Part shown: positions 20,672 through 31,754 of the stretch, piece by piece
How positions within the stretch are numbered: the stretch's first letter is position 1
Layout of the letters: each line of letters starts with the position of its first letter
From: Prochlorococcus sp. AG-402-N17
GTDB lineage: Bacteria; Cyanobacteriota; Cyanobacteriia; PCC-6307; Cyanobiaceae
DNA: 64,000 nt
Direction: 5' to 3'
Assembly (NCBI GenBank): GCA_003216455.1
Contig: QCIV01000001.1
Coordinates: forward strand, 62,001-126,000
Made by a program: the position numbers and the translations under genes
The notes under the pieces: generated by a model
What the model was told of the DNA's origin: nothing
Databases searched by the model: none
The model's input: only the letters and a program-made list of their open reading frames with translations

Positions 20672-21868
20672 ATGGATACACAAGCTTTTAGAAGATCCCT
20701 TCATCATTCTGATAGATACAATAGAAGGGGTTTCGATTCTCCAACAAAAAGAGCTCAAGCGTTAGAAGAAGCTTACCAAAGTGATTTGATAAGTTCTATT
20801 AGAGATAATGGTTTTACTTACACTAAAGGTAGACTAAATATTAAGTTGGCCCAAGCCTTCGGTTTCTGTTGGGGAGTTGAAAGAGCTGTTGCAATGGCTT
20901 ATGAAACTAGAAGACATTACCCAAATGAGAATATTTGGATAACAAACGAAATAATTCATAATCCCTCGGTTAATGATCATTTAAGAAAAATGAATGTAAA
21001 ATTCATCTCAGCTAAAAATGGAATTAAAGATTTTTCTTTAGTTTCTAATGGAGATGTTGTTATACTTCCTGCTTTCGGAGCTACTGTTCAAGAAATGAAA
21101 CTCTTGCATGAGAAAGGTTGTCATATTATTGATACAACTTGTCCATGGGTTTCTAAGGTTTGGCATACAGTTGAAAAACATAAAAAACATATTTTCACAT
21201 CTATTATTCACGGAAAATTTAAACATGAAGAGACTCTCGCTACAAGTTCATTTGCAGGTAAATATTTAGTTGTACTTGATCTAGAAGAAGCGAATTACGT
21301 TTCTGAATATATTCTGGGGAGAGGGAATAGAAATGAGTTTATGAACAAATTTGCTAAAGCTTGTTCTAATGGATTTGATCCTGATAAAGATTTAGATAGA
21401 GTGGGAGTTGCAAATCAGACAACTATGCTTAAGAGCGAGACTGAGGAAATTGGAAAGGTTTTTGAAAGGACAATGTTAAAGAAATTTGGACCAGAAAATT
21501 TAAATAGTCACTTTTTAGCTTTTAATACTATTTGTGATGCAACTGAAGAAAGGCAAGATGCAATGTTCTCTTTGGTTGATGAAGACCTTGATATTTTAGT
21601 AGTTATTGGAGGCTTCAATTCTTCTAATACTACTCACCTACAAGAAATAGCAATTACTAAAAATATTTCTTCTTTTCACATTGATACGCCAGAGAGGATA
21701 TCAGTTAAAGAAAACACTATATTTCATAAACCACTAGGATCAGAATTAGAACTTAAAAATAATTTTCTACCTAGTGGAAAAATTAATGTTGGAATTACCT
21801 CAGGTGCATCCACTCCTGATAAGGTTGTTGCTGATGTTATTGAAAAGTTAATTGATATTGCTTCCTGA
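20672..21868 (+). CDS. ispH: 4-hydroxy-3-methylbut-2-enyl diphosphate reductase
   Basis: [40 protein letters not shown]. Confidence 0.96.
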   Translation: MDTQAFRRSLHHSDRYNRRGFDSPTKRAQALEEAYQSDLISSIRDNGFTYTKGRLNIKLAQAFGFCWGVERAVAMAYETRRHYPNENIWITNEIIHNPSVNDHLRKMNVKFISAKNGIKDFSLVSNGDVVILPAFGATVQEMKLLHEKGCHIIDTTCPWVSKVWHTVEKHKKHIFTSIIHGKFKHEETLATSSFAGKYLVVLDLEEANYVSEYILGRGNRNEFMNKFAKACSNGFDPDKDLDRVGVANQTTMLKSETEEIGKVFERTMLKKFGPENLNSHFLAFNTICDATEERQDAMFSLVDEDLDILVVIGGFNSSNTTHLQEIAITKNISSFHIDTPERISVKENTIFHKPLGSELELKNNFLPSGKINVGITSGASTPDKVVADVIEKLIDIAS

Positions 21869-21971
21869 ATTTGTTTTTCATTTATAAATTTGCTTAGTTT
21901 TTTTAATTTATTAGTCAGATAATTCCAAAAGATCTAATTTATTAACTAGAATAATGAAAAATTAATGAAGT

Positions 21972-22532
21972 ATGGAAGACAAAGCACAAACTAATCAGGT
22001 TCAAACTGCAAGTATGAATAGAACTAAAGCGCCCCAAAAAGTTGAAGTTGTAGTTGCCAATTCATCTTCAGGTTCAGAAGTAAATATCCTCGGAGAACTA
22101 TCGATTTTTGTTTTAAGAATAGGTTTTTGTGCTTTGATGATTCATCATGGCCTTGAGAAACTTCAGGATCCCCAGGGTTTTGCCGAGTTTGTAGTTGGTA
22201 AGTATTTTCCATTTTTGCCTGGTGATCCTGTTATTTGGACTTTTGGAGCAGCAATTACTCAACTGGTATGCCCAGTTGGATTGGCTTTAGGGATTTTTGC
22301 GAGGCTTTCTTCTCTTGGTCTATTCTCCACCATGGCATTTGCAGTTTATTTTCATCTCCTTGATACTGGACTAGAAGGTTTTCCCCTGGCGGTGGTTGAA
22401 GGTCATAATTATGCTTTCGAATTGTCTTTTATATATGGTGCTATTTCTCTCTACTTTCTATGTGCAGGTCCAGGTAGGCTATCTTTATTCAGAAAAACTA
22501 ACAAGATTACATATTATCCAAAATCGACATAA
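21972..22532 (+). CDS. DoxX-family membrane protein
   Basis: VLRIGFCALMIHHGLEKLQDPQGFAEFV; four hydrophobic segments. Confidence 0.8.
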   Translation: MEDKAQTNQVQTASMNRTKAPQKVEVVVANSSSGSEVNILGELSIFVLRIGFCALMIHHGLEKLQDPQGFAEFVVGKYFPFLPGDPVIWTFGAAITQLVCPVGLALGIFARLSSLGLFSTMAFAVYFHLLDTGLEGFPLAVVEGHNYAFELSFIYGAISLYFLCAGPGRLSLFRKTNKITYYPKST

Positions 22533-22533
22533 T

Positions 22534-24087
22534 TTAATGTAAAAAGTGCCTTTTTTGCGTAAATACCATTGAGATTCCTTTTAAATTACACATATCAATA
22601 CTTTCCTGGTCTCTTAGACTTCCTCCAGGTTGAATAATAGCTTTTATTCCATATTCATTTGCTAGTTCCACAGTATCTGCAAATGGGAAAAACCCATCGC
22701 TGGCCAAGACAGCATCAGAACATAACTTTCCAGCTGCTTTTAATGCAATTTTTGCTGCTCCAACTCTATTCATTTGTCCAGCTCCAATTCCAATAGTTTT
22801 TTGGTCTTTTGCAATAACAATTGCATTAGATTTAACGTGTTTACAAATTTTCCATGCAAAATTTAGATCTAAGTTAATTTGATTACTCGGATTTTTATTA
22901 GTTACTGAAATCCAATTTTCAGTTTTTTCTTCACTATCGTCAGTATCTTGAACTAGTAATCCTCCCATTATTGATTTAGTAGAATTTTGATTCTTTTCTG
23001 GAAGTTGATCTTTTGAAAACTTTAAAATTCTTAAATTCTTTTTAAATTTTAAAATTTCTAAAGCTTCCTTATCAAAAGATGGAGCGACGACACATTCTAA
23101 GAAAATATCTTTGAGGTGAATTGCCGTCTCACTATCAACATTTGAATTAAAAGCAACTATTCCTCCAAATGCACTGACAGAGTCGCATTCCAAGGCATTC
23201 AAAAATGCTTTAGAAGCTGAATTACTTATGGAGGCACCACAAGGATTATTGTGTTTTAAAATAACAGAAGCAAACATGTCTTTTGTAAGTCCATCTTTGT
23301 CTGCGTAGCCAAATTCTAAAACTGTTGAAAGTGCCGACTCTAGATCTAATAGATTGTTATAACTTAAGTCTTTTCCTTGTAATTGTTCTGCTGAGTTCCA
23401 TCCAATGTTACTCAAACCATACCAGAAAGCTTTTTGATGTGGATTCTCCCCATATCTTAAGGTTTTGATTAGTGGATATGATTCAATATATTTGGAGGAT
23501 TGTAAATCTCTTTCTTTTCTTATCCAATTAGATATTGTAGTGTCATAGTCTGCTGTATGTTGAAAAGCTTCAAGTGCTAATTTTGCTTTATATGAGGCTT
23601 TCAATTCACCTTTTTTACTTTCTGCAAGAAAATTTTGATACTGGCTAGGATCTACTAAAACGGAAACATCTTTATGATTTTTAGCTGCAGAACGAATCAT
23701 AGATGGCCCTCCGATGTCGATATTTTCAATAGCATCTTCCCATTTAGCTCCCTGATCTATAGTTTTTTTAAAAGGATATAAATTTACAACTACTAAGTCA
23801 ATTAACTCAAGATTGTTGGCTTCTATATCTTTTTTATGTTCCTCATCAGTTCTTTTAGCTAATATTCCCCCGTGTATTTTTGGATGTAAAGTTTTAACTC
23901 TTCCTCCAAGAATTTCTGGAGAATTAGTAAAATCAGCAACTTTAATAACTGGAATTTTAGCCTCTATAAGATGTTTGGCAGTTCCTCCACTTGATAGAAT
24001 TTTATAATTAAATTGCTCTACCAATTCCATACAAAATGGGATTATATTTTTTTTATCAGAGACACTTACTAAAGCTAATGGAGACAT
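22534..24087 (-). CDS. purH: bifunctional AICAR formyltransferase/IMP cyclohydrolase
   Basis: SSGGTAKHL, GGRVKTLHPKIHGGIL, LKHNNPCGAS, IQPGGSLRDQE. Confidence 0.97.
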   Translation of the reverse strand: MSPLALVSVSDKKNIIPFCMELVEQFNYKILSSGGTAKHLIEAKIPVIKVADFTNSPEILGGRVKTLHPKIHGGILAKRTDEEHKKDIEANNLELIDLVVVNLYPFKKTIDQGAKWEDAIENIDIGGPSMIRSAAKNHKDVSVLVDPSQYQNFLAESKKGELKASYKAKLALEAFQHTADYDTTISNWIRKERDLQSSKYIESYPLIKTLRYGENPHQKAFWYGLSNIGWNSAEQLQGKDLSYNNLLDLESALSTVLEFGYADKDGLTKDMFASVILKHNNPCGASISNSASKAFLNALECDSVSAFGGIVAFNSNVDSETAIHLKDIFLECVVAPSFDKEALEILKFKKNLRILKFSKDQLPEKNQNSTKSIMGGLLVQDTDDSEEKTENWISVTNKNPSNQINLDLNFAWKICKHVKSNAIVIAKDQKTIGIGAGQMNRVGAAKIALKAAGKLCSDAVLASDGFFPFADTVELANEYGIKAIIQPGGSLRDQESIDMCNLKGISMVFTQKRHFLH

Positions 24088-24120
24088 TATGGGAAAGTTT
24101 ACTTACTTAAGAATATAAAC

Positions 24121-24738
24121 ATGAAATATGCTATGAATCATGAATTTGTCTCGATTAGCTCTCAAACTGCAACTCATAGAATTATTTTGATGCATGGTTG
24201 GGGAGCTGATTCAGATGACCTTTTAACATTTGGAAAGGATATGACTGAAAAAATAAATCTTGATTTTGAGGTAATTTCTTTGAGGGCTCCTGGATTACAC
24301 CCAAGCGGTCAGGGAAGACAGTGGTATGGATTATATCCACATGATTGGAATGGAGCTGAGGTTGAAGTAAATAAACTTTTAGTTACATTAAAAAAATTTG
24401 ATACTGATCAGATTCCACTAAGAAAAACAATTTTGTTGGGGTTCTCTCAGGGGGCGGCAATGGCAATTGATGCGGGATTTAAGTTAAATTTAGGATTAAT
24501 TGTTGCTTGTAGTGGTTATCCTCACCCGAACTGGGCCCCGGGAGAAAAATTCTCGCCATTAATTATTAGTCATGGTTTATTCGATGACGTTGTGCCCATA
24601 GATGCTTCTAGGACTATTTATGAAAAGGTAAAGAGTAAGTCTTCTAAATTTTGTGAATTATTAGAATTTGATGGATTCCATCAAATTGATTCAAATTTAA
24701 TTAATTTTATAAGTTCGAATATAAGTAATATTTTTTAA
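24121..24738 (+). CDS. alpha/beta-hydrolase (carboxylesterase/phospholipase type)
   Basis: LMHGWGADSDDL, GFSQGAAMAIDAGF nucleophile elbow, SHGLFDDVVP. Confidence 0.85.
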   Translation: MKYAMNHEFVSISSQTATHRIILMHGWGADSDDLLTFGKDMTEKINLDFEVISLRAPGLHPSGQGRQWYGLYPHDWNGAEVEVNKLLVTLKKFDTDQIPLRKTILLGFSQGAAMAIDAGFKLNLGLIVACSGYPHPNWAPGEKFSPLIISHGLFDDVVPIDASRTIYEKVKSKSSKFCELLEFDGFHQIDSNLINFISSNISNIF

Positions 24739-25103
24739 ACAAAAGCATATTCATATTCTTCAATCTCTTCCCAATCATCTGCAGTAAGTTCAAGACCCTC
24801 AAATATTTTTTCTTCACCAATTCCTTCAACGACAACTTTTAGTGATGGAAATAGAAAATGATTTTCTTCAGCATATTGTGCGCTAAATAACCCTTTTTCC
24901 CCCCAAAAGAATCTATCGGTGGTGTGTTCATTTCTTCTGACATTGAAAACTGAAGGCGCAGAGAGACTATTTTCAGCTATGAATCTTCTTGCTGCTGTAA
25001 CTGGTTTATGTTTGCCAGTTTCGATATGATAAATAGGTACATGTGCCATTACTCTTTGGCCAGCCAATCTTCTTCTGCTGATTCTTTTTCTTTTTTTTGA
25101 CAT
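24735..25103 (-). CDS. DUF3155-like conserved cyanobacterial protein
   Basis: MSKKRKRISRRRLAGQRVMAHVPIYHIETGKHKPVTAARRFIAE. Confidence 0.7.
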   Translation of the reverse strand: MSKKRKRISRRRLAGQRVMAHVPIYHIETGKHKPVTAARRFIAENSLSAPSVFNVRRNEHTTDRFFWGEKGLFSAQYAEENHFLFPSLKVVVEGIGEEKIFEGLELTADDWEEIEEYEYAFV

Positions 25104-25354
25104 TGATTGGTACTCCTGAAATTATTAATGAGATTAGTCTTATTTATTTTTACTAATCTTGCTATATGTGATTTTAAATTCACTTCAAATTACATAGAGG
25201 ACCCATCAACCCCTGATGTAGCTTAAAATATGATTAAATACTCATATTTAAGGCTGGCTAAAGTCAGACCTCTTTATATATCTTAATACTTTTTTCATAT
25301 TTTACAAGCCTTTTTCAAGTTTTTTTTTAAAAATTTCTCAAAATTTTATTAATT

Positions 25355-26491
25355 ATGAATCTTTCAAAAAAATTTGAAGAACTAATCATAAAACAGCTAG
25401 AGAGTTTTGGTTGCTCAATGGGCGTGACTAATATAGTTATGTATCTTGCTTCAGCTAAGCAAGGAACTAAAGCATCCTTTGAAATGATTGGTCAATGGCC
25501 ACGAATTGATAGGCTACTTACTTCAATAGAAGATGATCCTTCACTAAAGGTTTCATCGCCTAATAGAAGATGGTACCCACTACAAGAAAACGATATTCTA
25601 CTTGGGGTCCTTAGGGTAGAAACTGATTTGAAAGGGGGGAATTGGCCAGTATCTCTTGATTCTAGATTAAAAGCGCTTTCAATATCTTTAGCTAAATGCG
25701 TCTCTATCGAATTGGAACGTCAAAATAAAAATGAAGAAGTCAATTATTTAAAAAATCAAGTCAATGTCATAATTCATCAATTAAGGAATCCATTAGCTGC
25801 TATTAGGACATATGCAAAATTATTGATAAAAAGACTTGGTTCAGATGACGATTCTATTGAAATAGTCGAACGCATGATAATAGAGCAAAAACAAATTAAT
25901 CAATATATGGATTCTTTTGCGCAATTAAATTCACCTATTCAACTTCCTCTGGAAATTGGAGAGGAAAGATTATTATTACCACCAAATTTAGATAATAAAA
26001 AGTTAATAACTGTTCAGAGTTTATTGAGGCCAATATTAGAGAGGGGTAAAGCTAATGCGGACTTAGGGAATAGAGATTGGACTGAACCTTCTCTTTGGCC
26101 AGATTGGACTATTTCGCCATTAAAGGCAAAATATGCTGTAATCGCTGAAATTGTGGCCAATTTATTAGAAAATGCGTTTAAATATGCCCTAAAAGATGCT
26201 GAAATTGGACTCGTAATTACGAGTAATGGACTTTGTATATTTGATGATGGTAAAAAAATAAACAAAAATGAAAAAGAGAAAATTTTTGAAAAAGGTTATA
26301 GAGGATCTGCCGCTAAGAAGAAGGACGGTACTGGTGTGGGACTTTTTTTAGCGAGGAAATTAGCAAAACAAATTGGTGGAGAATTAAGATTGCTGGAAAA
26401 TAACTCGATTAATAATACTGAGAAATTAAATAATCTAAAGAAGAAAAATATTTTCTATTTAGAACTTCCTATAAAAGAATTGCATGCATAA
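25355..26491 (+). CDS. sensor histidine kinase with N-terminal GAF-like region; possible Hik2/chloroplast sensor kinase orthologue
   Basis: H-box VIIHQLRNPLAAIRTYAKLLIKRL, N-box ANLLENAFKYA, GTGVGLFLARKLAKQIGGEL. Confidence 0.85.
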   Translation: MNLSKKFEELIIKQLESFGCSMGVTNIVMYLASAKQGTKASFEMIGQWPRIDRLLTSIEDDPSLKVSSPNRRWYPLQENDILLGVLRVETDLKGGNWPVSLDSRLKALSISLAKCVSIELERQNKNEEVNYLKNQVNVIIHQLRNPLAAIRTYAKLLIKRLGSDDDSIEIVERMIIEQKQINQYMDSFAQLNSPIQLPLEIGEERLLLPPNLDNKKLITVQSLLRPILERGKANADLGNRDWTEPSLWPDWTISPLKAKYAVIAEIVANLLENAFKYALKDAEIGLVITSNGLCIFDDGKKINKNEKEKIFEKGYRGSAAKKKDGTGVGLFLARKLAKQIGGELRLLENNSINNTEKLNNLKKKNIFYLELPIKELHA

Positions 26492-27209
26492 ACAACATTG
26501 CAGTTTCAACTAGTACAACACTTGCACCGCAGGCATCTCCATTAAAACCTCCAATTTTATTCCCCAGTATGTTTGGGATAGAAAAACTTAGAAAAATACC
26601 AATCAAAATAAGAATTAAAAATTTAATTAATATTGCTTGGGATGTAATTGAAATAAATTGGTATGCGATGAAAATTAAAAGAAAAATAATGGAGATCAAA
26701 GATTCTTTTTTAAATCCATTCCAAAACTTTTTGTGACTAATAGATTTTTTCTTATAACTCATATATTTAAACCTTTCTATAAAAAATAAATTTGAAAATC
26801 TTCCCCAAAATAAGCATATAGGTAAAACAAAAATTATTAGGTTTTGAATTTTCAGTATGCAAGAAATTTGAATTAAAGTTATAAAAACTAAAGATTGAAC
26901 TCCAAAGGATCCAACTTTGCTGTCTTTCATGGCTTTTAAACGTTTCTTTTTACCTGCAAAAATACCATCGAAAGTATCCATTAAACCATCTAGGTGTAGA
27001 CCACCAGTAATTAAATATCCCGAAGCCAAACAAATTAATGCAGATGCATAAATTGACCAAGAGTTTGTTCTTAAAAAAAGAAAAATATAACTCTGTATTG
27101 TTCCAATAAAAAATCCTAAAGGCGGCGCAAATTGTGCAATATTTTTAAATTCCGGATTAATTAAAGGTATCTTTGGAAATGTCGTATAGAAAATCCAAGA
27201 ACCTGCCAA
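26469..27209 (-). CDS. cobS: adenosylcobinamide-GDP ribazoletransferase (cobalamin synthase)
   Basis: LITGGLHLDGLMDTFDGIFAGKKK..LKAMKDSKVGSFG. Confidence 0.93.
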   Translation of the reverse strand: MAGSWIFYTTFPKIPLINPEFKNIAQFAPPLGFFIGTIQSYIFLFLRTNSWSIYASALICLASGYLITGGLHLDGLMDTFDGIFAGKKKRLKAMKDSKVGSFGVQSLVFITLIQISCILKIQNLIIFVLPICLFWGRFSNLFFIERFKYMSYKKKSISHKKFWNGFKKESLISIIFLLIFIAYQFISITSQAILIKFLILILIGIFLSFSIPNILGNKIGGFNGDACGASVVLVETAMLFMHAILL

Positions 27210-27307
27210 ATTTTTTATTAAATATTTTTTGATGAGATAAAAATAGATTCAATATTAAATAATAGGTTAGATTAATTAAAAAGGATCAAAAAATTTTATA
27301 AATTATC

Positions 27308-28426
27308 GTGTTTGAATTTGAAATTACATCTAATTGTAGTAATACAGGGGCAAGAACTGGTATTTTTCATACACCAAATGGTGAGGTAAATACACCAAAA
27401 TTTATGCCAGTGGGTACTTTGGCAACGGTTAAAGGAATTTCATCTAAGCAGTTAACTTCTACAGGATCAGAAATGATTCTCTCAAATACTTTTCATCTAC
27501 ATTTACAACCTGGAGAAAAATTAGTTAAAGAATCTGGTGGAATACATAAGTTCATGAATTGGCATAAGCCCATACTTACTGATTCAGGAGGATATCAAGT
27601 TTTTAGTTTGGCTAAACTAAATAATATTTCTGATAAAGGAGTGGAATTTAAAAATCCAAGAGATGGTAGTCATGTATTTTTATCTCCTGAAAAAGTAATA
27701 CAGATTCAAATGGATCTTGGATCGGATGTTGCGATGGCTTTTGATCATTGTCCTCCCCATACAGCTAACGAAAATGATATTGAGGACTCTTTACAAAGAA
27801 CTCATTTATGGTTGCAAAAATGTGTCGAGACTCATCAGAAATCTAATCAAGCATTATTCGGTATAGTTCAAGGTGGTAAGTATCCGAGATTGAGAGAATA
27901 TAGCGCAAAATATACAAGTTCTTTTGATCTGCCTGGAATAGCAGTGGGAGGTGTAAGTGTTGGCGAGGCAGTCGAAGAAATACATAGTGTAATTAAGTAC
28001 GTCCCGAAATTCTTACCAATAAATAAACCAAGATATTTAATGGGAATTGGCTCTTTAAGAGAAATTTCTTTAGCTGTTGCAAATGGATTTGATATATTTG
28101 ACTGTGTTTTGCCTACAAGACTAGGAAGACATGGGACTGCATTTTTTAATGATGAAAGATTGAATTTGCGAAATGCTCGATTTAAAAATGACTTTTCTCC
28201 AATTGACAAAACTTGTAAATGCGAGACATGTAAATCATATTCTCGAGCATATTTGCATCATCTAATCAGAAATGACGAAATATTAGGCCTAACCCTCATA
28301 AGTTTGCATAATATTGCTCACTTAATAAGATTTACAAATGCAATTTCTACTGCAATTAGAGATAATTGTTTTACAAATGATTTCGCTCCTTGGGAAACAT
28401 CCTCTATTGCTCACTATACGTGGTAA
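27308..28426 (+). CDS. tgt: queuine tRNA-ribosyltransferase
   Basis: [50 protein letters not shown]-x-C Zn site. Confidence 0.97.
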   Translation: MFEFEITSNCSNTGARTGIFHTPNGEVNTPKFMPVGTLATVKGISSKQLTSTGSEMILSNTFHLHLQPGEKLVKESGGIHKFMNWHKPILTDSGGYQVFSLAKLNNISDKGVEFKNPRDGSHVFLSPEKVIQIQMDLGSDVAMAFDHCPPHTANENDIEDSLQRTHLWLQKCVETHQKSNQALFGIVQGGKYPRLREYSAKYTSSFDLPGIAVGGVSVGEAVEEIHSVIKYVPKFLPINKPRYLMGIGSLREISLAVANGFDIFDCVLPTRLGRHGTAFFNDERLNLRNARFKNDFSPIDKTCKCETCKSYSRAYLHHLIRNDEILGLTLISLHNIAHLIRFTNAISTAIRDNCFTNDFAPWETSSIAHYTW

Positions 28427-28460
28427 CGTCTTAACATAATTAATTAAATTATCAAAAAAG

Positions 28461-28601
28461 GTGCTCATTCTATTTAATACATTCGCTGAATTGCCCGAGG
28501 CTTACAAGGCCTTTGCTCCAACTGTTGATGTTCTTCCACTTATTCCTTTATTTTTCTTTTTATTGGTATTCGTTTGGCAAGCTGCAGTTGGATTTAAATA
28601 A
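28461..28601 (+). CDS. psbK: photosystem II protein PsbK
   Basis: Hand-read 46-aa ORF (GTG start) [46 protein letters not shown]; below ORF-track cutoff. Confidence 0.94.
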
Positions 28602-28627
28602 AATTATTTTAGTTTAAATTGTTTTTA

Positions 28628-29632
28628 TTAGAAGGGATTTTCAAGTAAAATCGCATCTCCAGAATTATCTACAGCACTCTCTATAAAATCAGCAATTTTT
28701 AATGCTCTTGAGGCTTGCTCACCATCTACCTCAGGCATTTCTTTGCCCTGAACACATTTAAGAAAATGCTCCAGTTCTGCATAAAGAGGTTCAATGGAGG
28801 TTGTGCTAACTTCTTCGACATATCCATCATTTCTATAAACTAATTCTCCATGCTCTGCTGTGTATGATTCATGTGACTTTCGATGGATTTGTAAAGAGTG
28901 ATTTAAGAAATCAGTTTCTACTAGGCCATTTTGGCAGTGAGCACTTAAATTTCTAATTTTTTTGTGACTCATTTTGCTTGCAGTTAGGCTTGCAATAACA
29001 TTATTTTTAAAAACTAAAGTAGCATTGACATAATCTATTAATCCTTCGCTATTTCTTCCTCCAACTGCCGCTAATTTTTGTATTTTTGAATTTACAAGCT
29101 CCAAAATAAGATCAATGTCATGAATCATTAAATCCATTACTACAGATACATCATTTGCTCTGTCTGCATGAGGACTGTGCCTCCTTGCTTCTAAAACAAC
29201 AATTTCTTCATTACTTACTATTTTATTTAATTCTCTAAAAGCAGGATTAAATCTTTCAATATGCCCAACTTGCAATAGACAGTTACTTGCATTAGCGGCC
29301 TCTATTAAAGATTTTGCTTCCAACTCGTTAGCTGCAATTGGTTTTTCAATGAGAACGTTAGCACCCCCCTTGAGACAATCTAGTCCTACTTTGTGATGAA
29401 GAAGTGTTGGGACAGCAATACAGATAGCATCAACTTTTGGAATTAACTCCTTATAATTTTTGAACCATTCACATTGAAATTGGTTAATAGCTAATTTGCC
29501 TCTCTCTTCATTGGGATCTGCTACTCCAATGAGATTTGCATCTTTGAGTAAACTTAGTACTCGAGCATGATGCCATCCCATATTCCCTATACCTATGACT
29601 CCAACCTTTACGGGTGATGAGGTTGGTTGCAT
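28628..29632 (-). CDS. Gfo/Idh/MocA-family oxidoreductase
   Basis: VGVIGIGNMGWHHARVL Rossmann motif, EKPIAANELEAKSLIEAA. Confidence 0.9.
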   Translation of the reverse strand: MQPTSSPVKVGVIGIGNMGWHHARVLSLLKDANLIGVADPNEERGKLAINQFQCEWFKNYKELIPKVDAICIAVPTLLHHKVGLDCLKGGANVLIEKPIAANELEAKSLIEAANASNCLLQVGHIERFNPAFRELNKIVSNEEIVVLEARRHSPHADRANDVSVVMDLMIHDIDLILELVNSKIQKLAAVGGRNSEGLIDYVNATLVFKNNVIASLTASKMSHKKIRNLSAHCQNGLVETDFLNHSLQIHRKSHESYTAEHGELVYRNDGYVEEVSTTSIEPLYAELEHFLKCVQGKEMPEVDGEQASRALKIADFIESAVDNSGDAILLENPF

Positions 29633-29682
29633 AATTTCAAATCCATATATTTATTATCATTATCCTCTATGGGGAGTCATAT

Positions 29683-30951
29683 TTAGCTTTTGGGAAGGAT
29701 TATTTTAACACGATCAATTTTTGGACCTGACATAGAAATAACTTCAAATTTAATGTTATTAAAATCTAAAACGTCGCCAATTTTTGGAACCATTTGAAAT
29801 TTTTCTAACATAAATCCAGCAAGAGTATGATAATCAGTACCTTCTGGAATAGAACATCCTAACTTTTTATTGATTTCAATAATTTCTGATTTTCCAGCTA
29901 TTGACCATTTTTGGGAGAAATTATCTAACATTCTCATGTCTGAATAAATTCTATTATTGAGCATTTCTTCTCCAACTATTTCGCCATTTAGATCAGCTGC
30001 AGTTATGAGTCCCTCTGTCCCACCGTGTTCATCAACTACTAGTAAGAACGGATTATAGTCTCTTACTATTGGAAATATTTCTGCTAGTGAACATGTTTCT
30101 ATTATTTTTGTTACTGGTAATAGGAATGGCTCTAATAATGTATCGGCTTCCATTTCACCTTTAGATATTGGATTAGCTAGATAACGTAAATCTAATACAC
30201 CTAATACATCATCTAAAGACTCATCAATCACAAAGAAGCGAGCATGTCGAGTTTTATCGACTTGTTTCATAAGTTCTGAAAAGGTTATATTTTTTGGCAA
30301 AGTTACCATTTCAGATCTTGGAATCATCACTTCTTTAACCTGTGTATCTTTTAAAGCAAAAACTCCTTCAAGAATATTCTTCTCATCTGGTTTTAAACCT
30401 GTTACGTTATCTGTTTCTATAAGAGTTTCTAATTCTCCAGCAGATAAACCCGAGTTTAAAGAATCCCATTTGTTATTTAAATTGAATAAGCCTAAACAGG
30501 CGCTAGCAAAGAATTCTATTGTTTTCACTACAGGATTCATAGCCTTTCTTACTGCATCGAATATTGTGGTTAACCTTAATGCAGCAGATTCTGGATTATT
30601 AATTACTAAAGCCTTTGGAATTAGTCCAGAAACAAGAGTAACAACTAAAACAACAAATAAAAATAATAGAAGATCATAAAATCTATTTGATAAAATATTG
30701 CTTTTCCAATAATCATTAGCCAGGTTGTTGCTGAGCCATCCAATTGCAATTAATGAAATTGTTACTCCAAATTGAGAAGCAATTAATGAAGATCTAAAGC
30801 GTTTTTGAATTTTTAAAATTGAAAATGCTCCTTTCTTTTTTTCTTCTATTAACCTTAAAACTTTACTTGGCCTTATTAATAAAAAAGAGAGTTCACTAGC
30901 TGCGAAAAAAGCTGGTAAAAATAAAAGAAAAAAAAGTAGAGTTATTTTCAT
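29683..30951 (-). CDS. CNNM/DUF21 plus CBS-pair hemolysin-like transporter
   Basis: N-terminal DUF21 TM region, EVMIPRSEMVTLPKN CBS start, VVDEHGGTEGLITAADL. Confidence 0.88.
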   Translation of the reverse strand: MKITLLFFLLFLPAFFAASELSFLLIRPSKVLRLIEEKKKGAFSILKIQKRFRSSLIASQFGVTISLIAIGWLSNNLANDYWKSNILSNRFYDLLLFLFVVLVVTLVSGLIPKALVINNPESAALRLTTIFDAVRKAMNPVVKTIEFFASACLGLFNLNNKWDSLNSGLSAGELETLIETDNVTGLKPDEKNILEGVFALKDTQVKEVMIPRSEMVTLPKNITFSELMKQVDKTRHARFFVIDESLDDVLGVLDLRYLANPISKGEMEADTLLEPFLLPVTKIIETCSLAEIFPIVRDYNPFLLVVDEHGGTEGLITAADLNGEIVGEEMLNNRIYSDMRMLDNFSQKWSIAGKSEIIEINKKLGCSIPEGTDYHTLAGFMLEKFQMVPKIGDVLDFNNIKFEVISMSGPKIDRVKIILPKS

Positions 30952-30969
30952 TCAATGACAAATGAATAG

Positions 30970-31042
30970 TGGGGGTGGCGAGGATCGAACTCGCCTTAGC
31001 CAAATTATGAGTTTGGTGCATTCACCAGATTGCTACACCCCC
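30970..31042 (-). tRNA. tRNA with anticodon CAT (elongator Met or lysidine Ile2; not resolved)
   Basis: Reverse strand GGGGGTGTAGCAATCTGGTGAATGCACCAAACTCATAATTTGGCTAAGGCGAGTTCGATCCTCGCCACCCCC; cloverleaf with loop CTCATAA. Confidence 0.93.
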
Positions 31043-31183
31043 ATGGAAATTTATGTAATTTAAATTACATTGAATTTCAATATACAATATAAAAATAATA
31101 TTTCAAAAAACACCTCATTAGGAAGTTTTTGTGAGATTTCTTTTTTTTCTTCTAATCTTTAAATATAAATTTAACTTTTACTA

Positions 31184-31744
31184 ATGGGCAAATTTTCGGC
31201 TAAGTATGATTTAAATAAAGCAAAATTGTTAAAACAGTTAATTGAAAAATCTTATAAGAAAGGAAACTTCACTTTATCTTCAGGTAAAAAAAGCAGTCAT
31301 TACTTGAACTGTAAACCAGTATCTTTAAATGGCGAAGGCTTAAACTTAATAAGTGATTTATTTTTAGAGTTAAAGGACTCAAGGTCAAAAGCTGTAGCAG
31401 GATTGACATTAGGTGCAGATCCTATAGTAAGTGGGTTAATTGTAAAAGCAGCTTTGCATGGCCAAGACCTTGATGGTTTAATAATTCGGAAAGAAATCAA
31501 AAAATACGGTACCAAAGCTGGAATAGAGGGCCCTACATTAGAAGAAAGAACTTTGGTAACTGTCTTAGAGGATGTCGTTACAACTGCTGGTTCAGTGATA
31601 AAAGCTATAAAAAAGTTACGAGAAAATAATTATGTTGTTGAGGAAGTTTTGTCTATAGTTGATAGGCAAGAAGGGGGATTAGAAGCCCTTGAAGATGAAA
31701 ATGTAAAATTAAAAAGTCTTTTTACAATAAAAGACTTTTTATAA
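31184..31744 (+). CDS. pyrE: orotate phosphoribosyltransferase
   Basis: [38 protein letters not shown] motif. Confidence 0.95.
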   Translation: MGKFSAKYDLNKAKLLKQLIEKSYKKGNFTLSSGKKSSHYLNCKPVSLNGEGLNLISDLFLELKDSRSKAVAGLTLGADPIVSGLIVKAALHGQDLDGLIIRKEIKKYGTKAGIEGPTLEERTLVTVLEDVVTTAGSVIKAIKKLRENNYVVEEVLSIVDRQEGGLEALEDENVKLKSLFTIKDFL

Positions 31745-31754
31745 TTTTTTCAAA

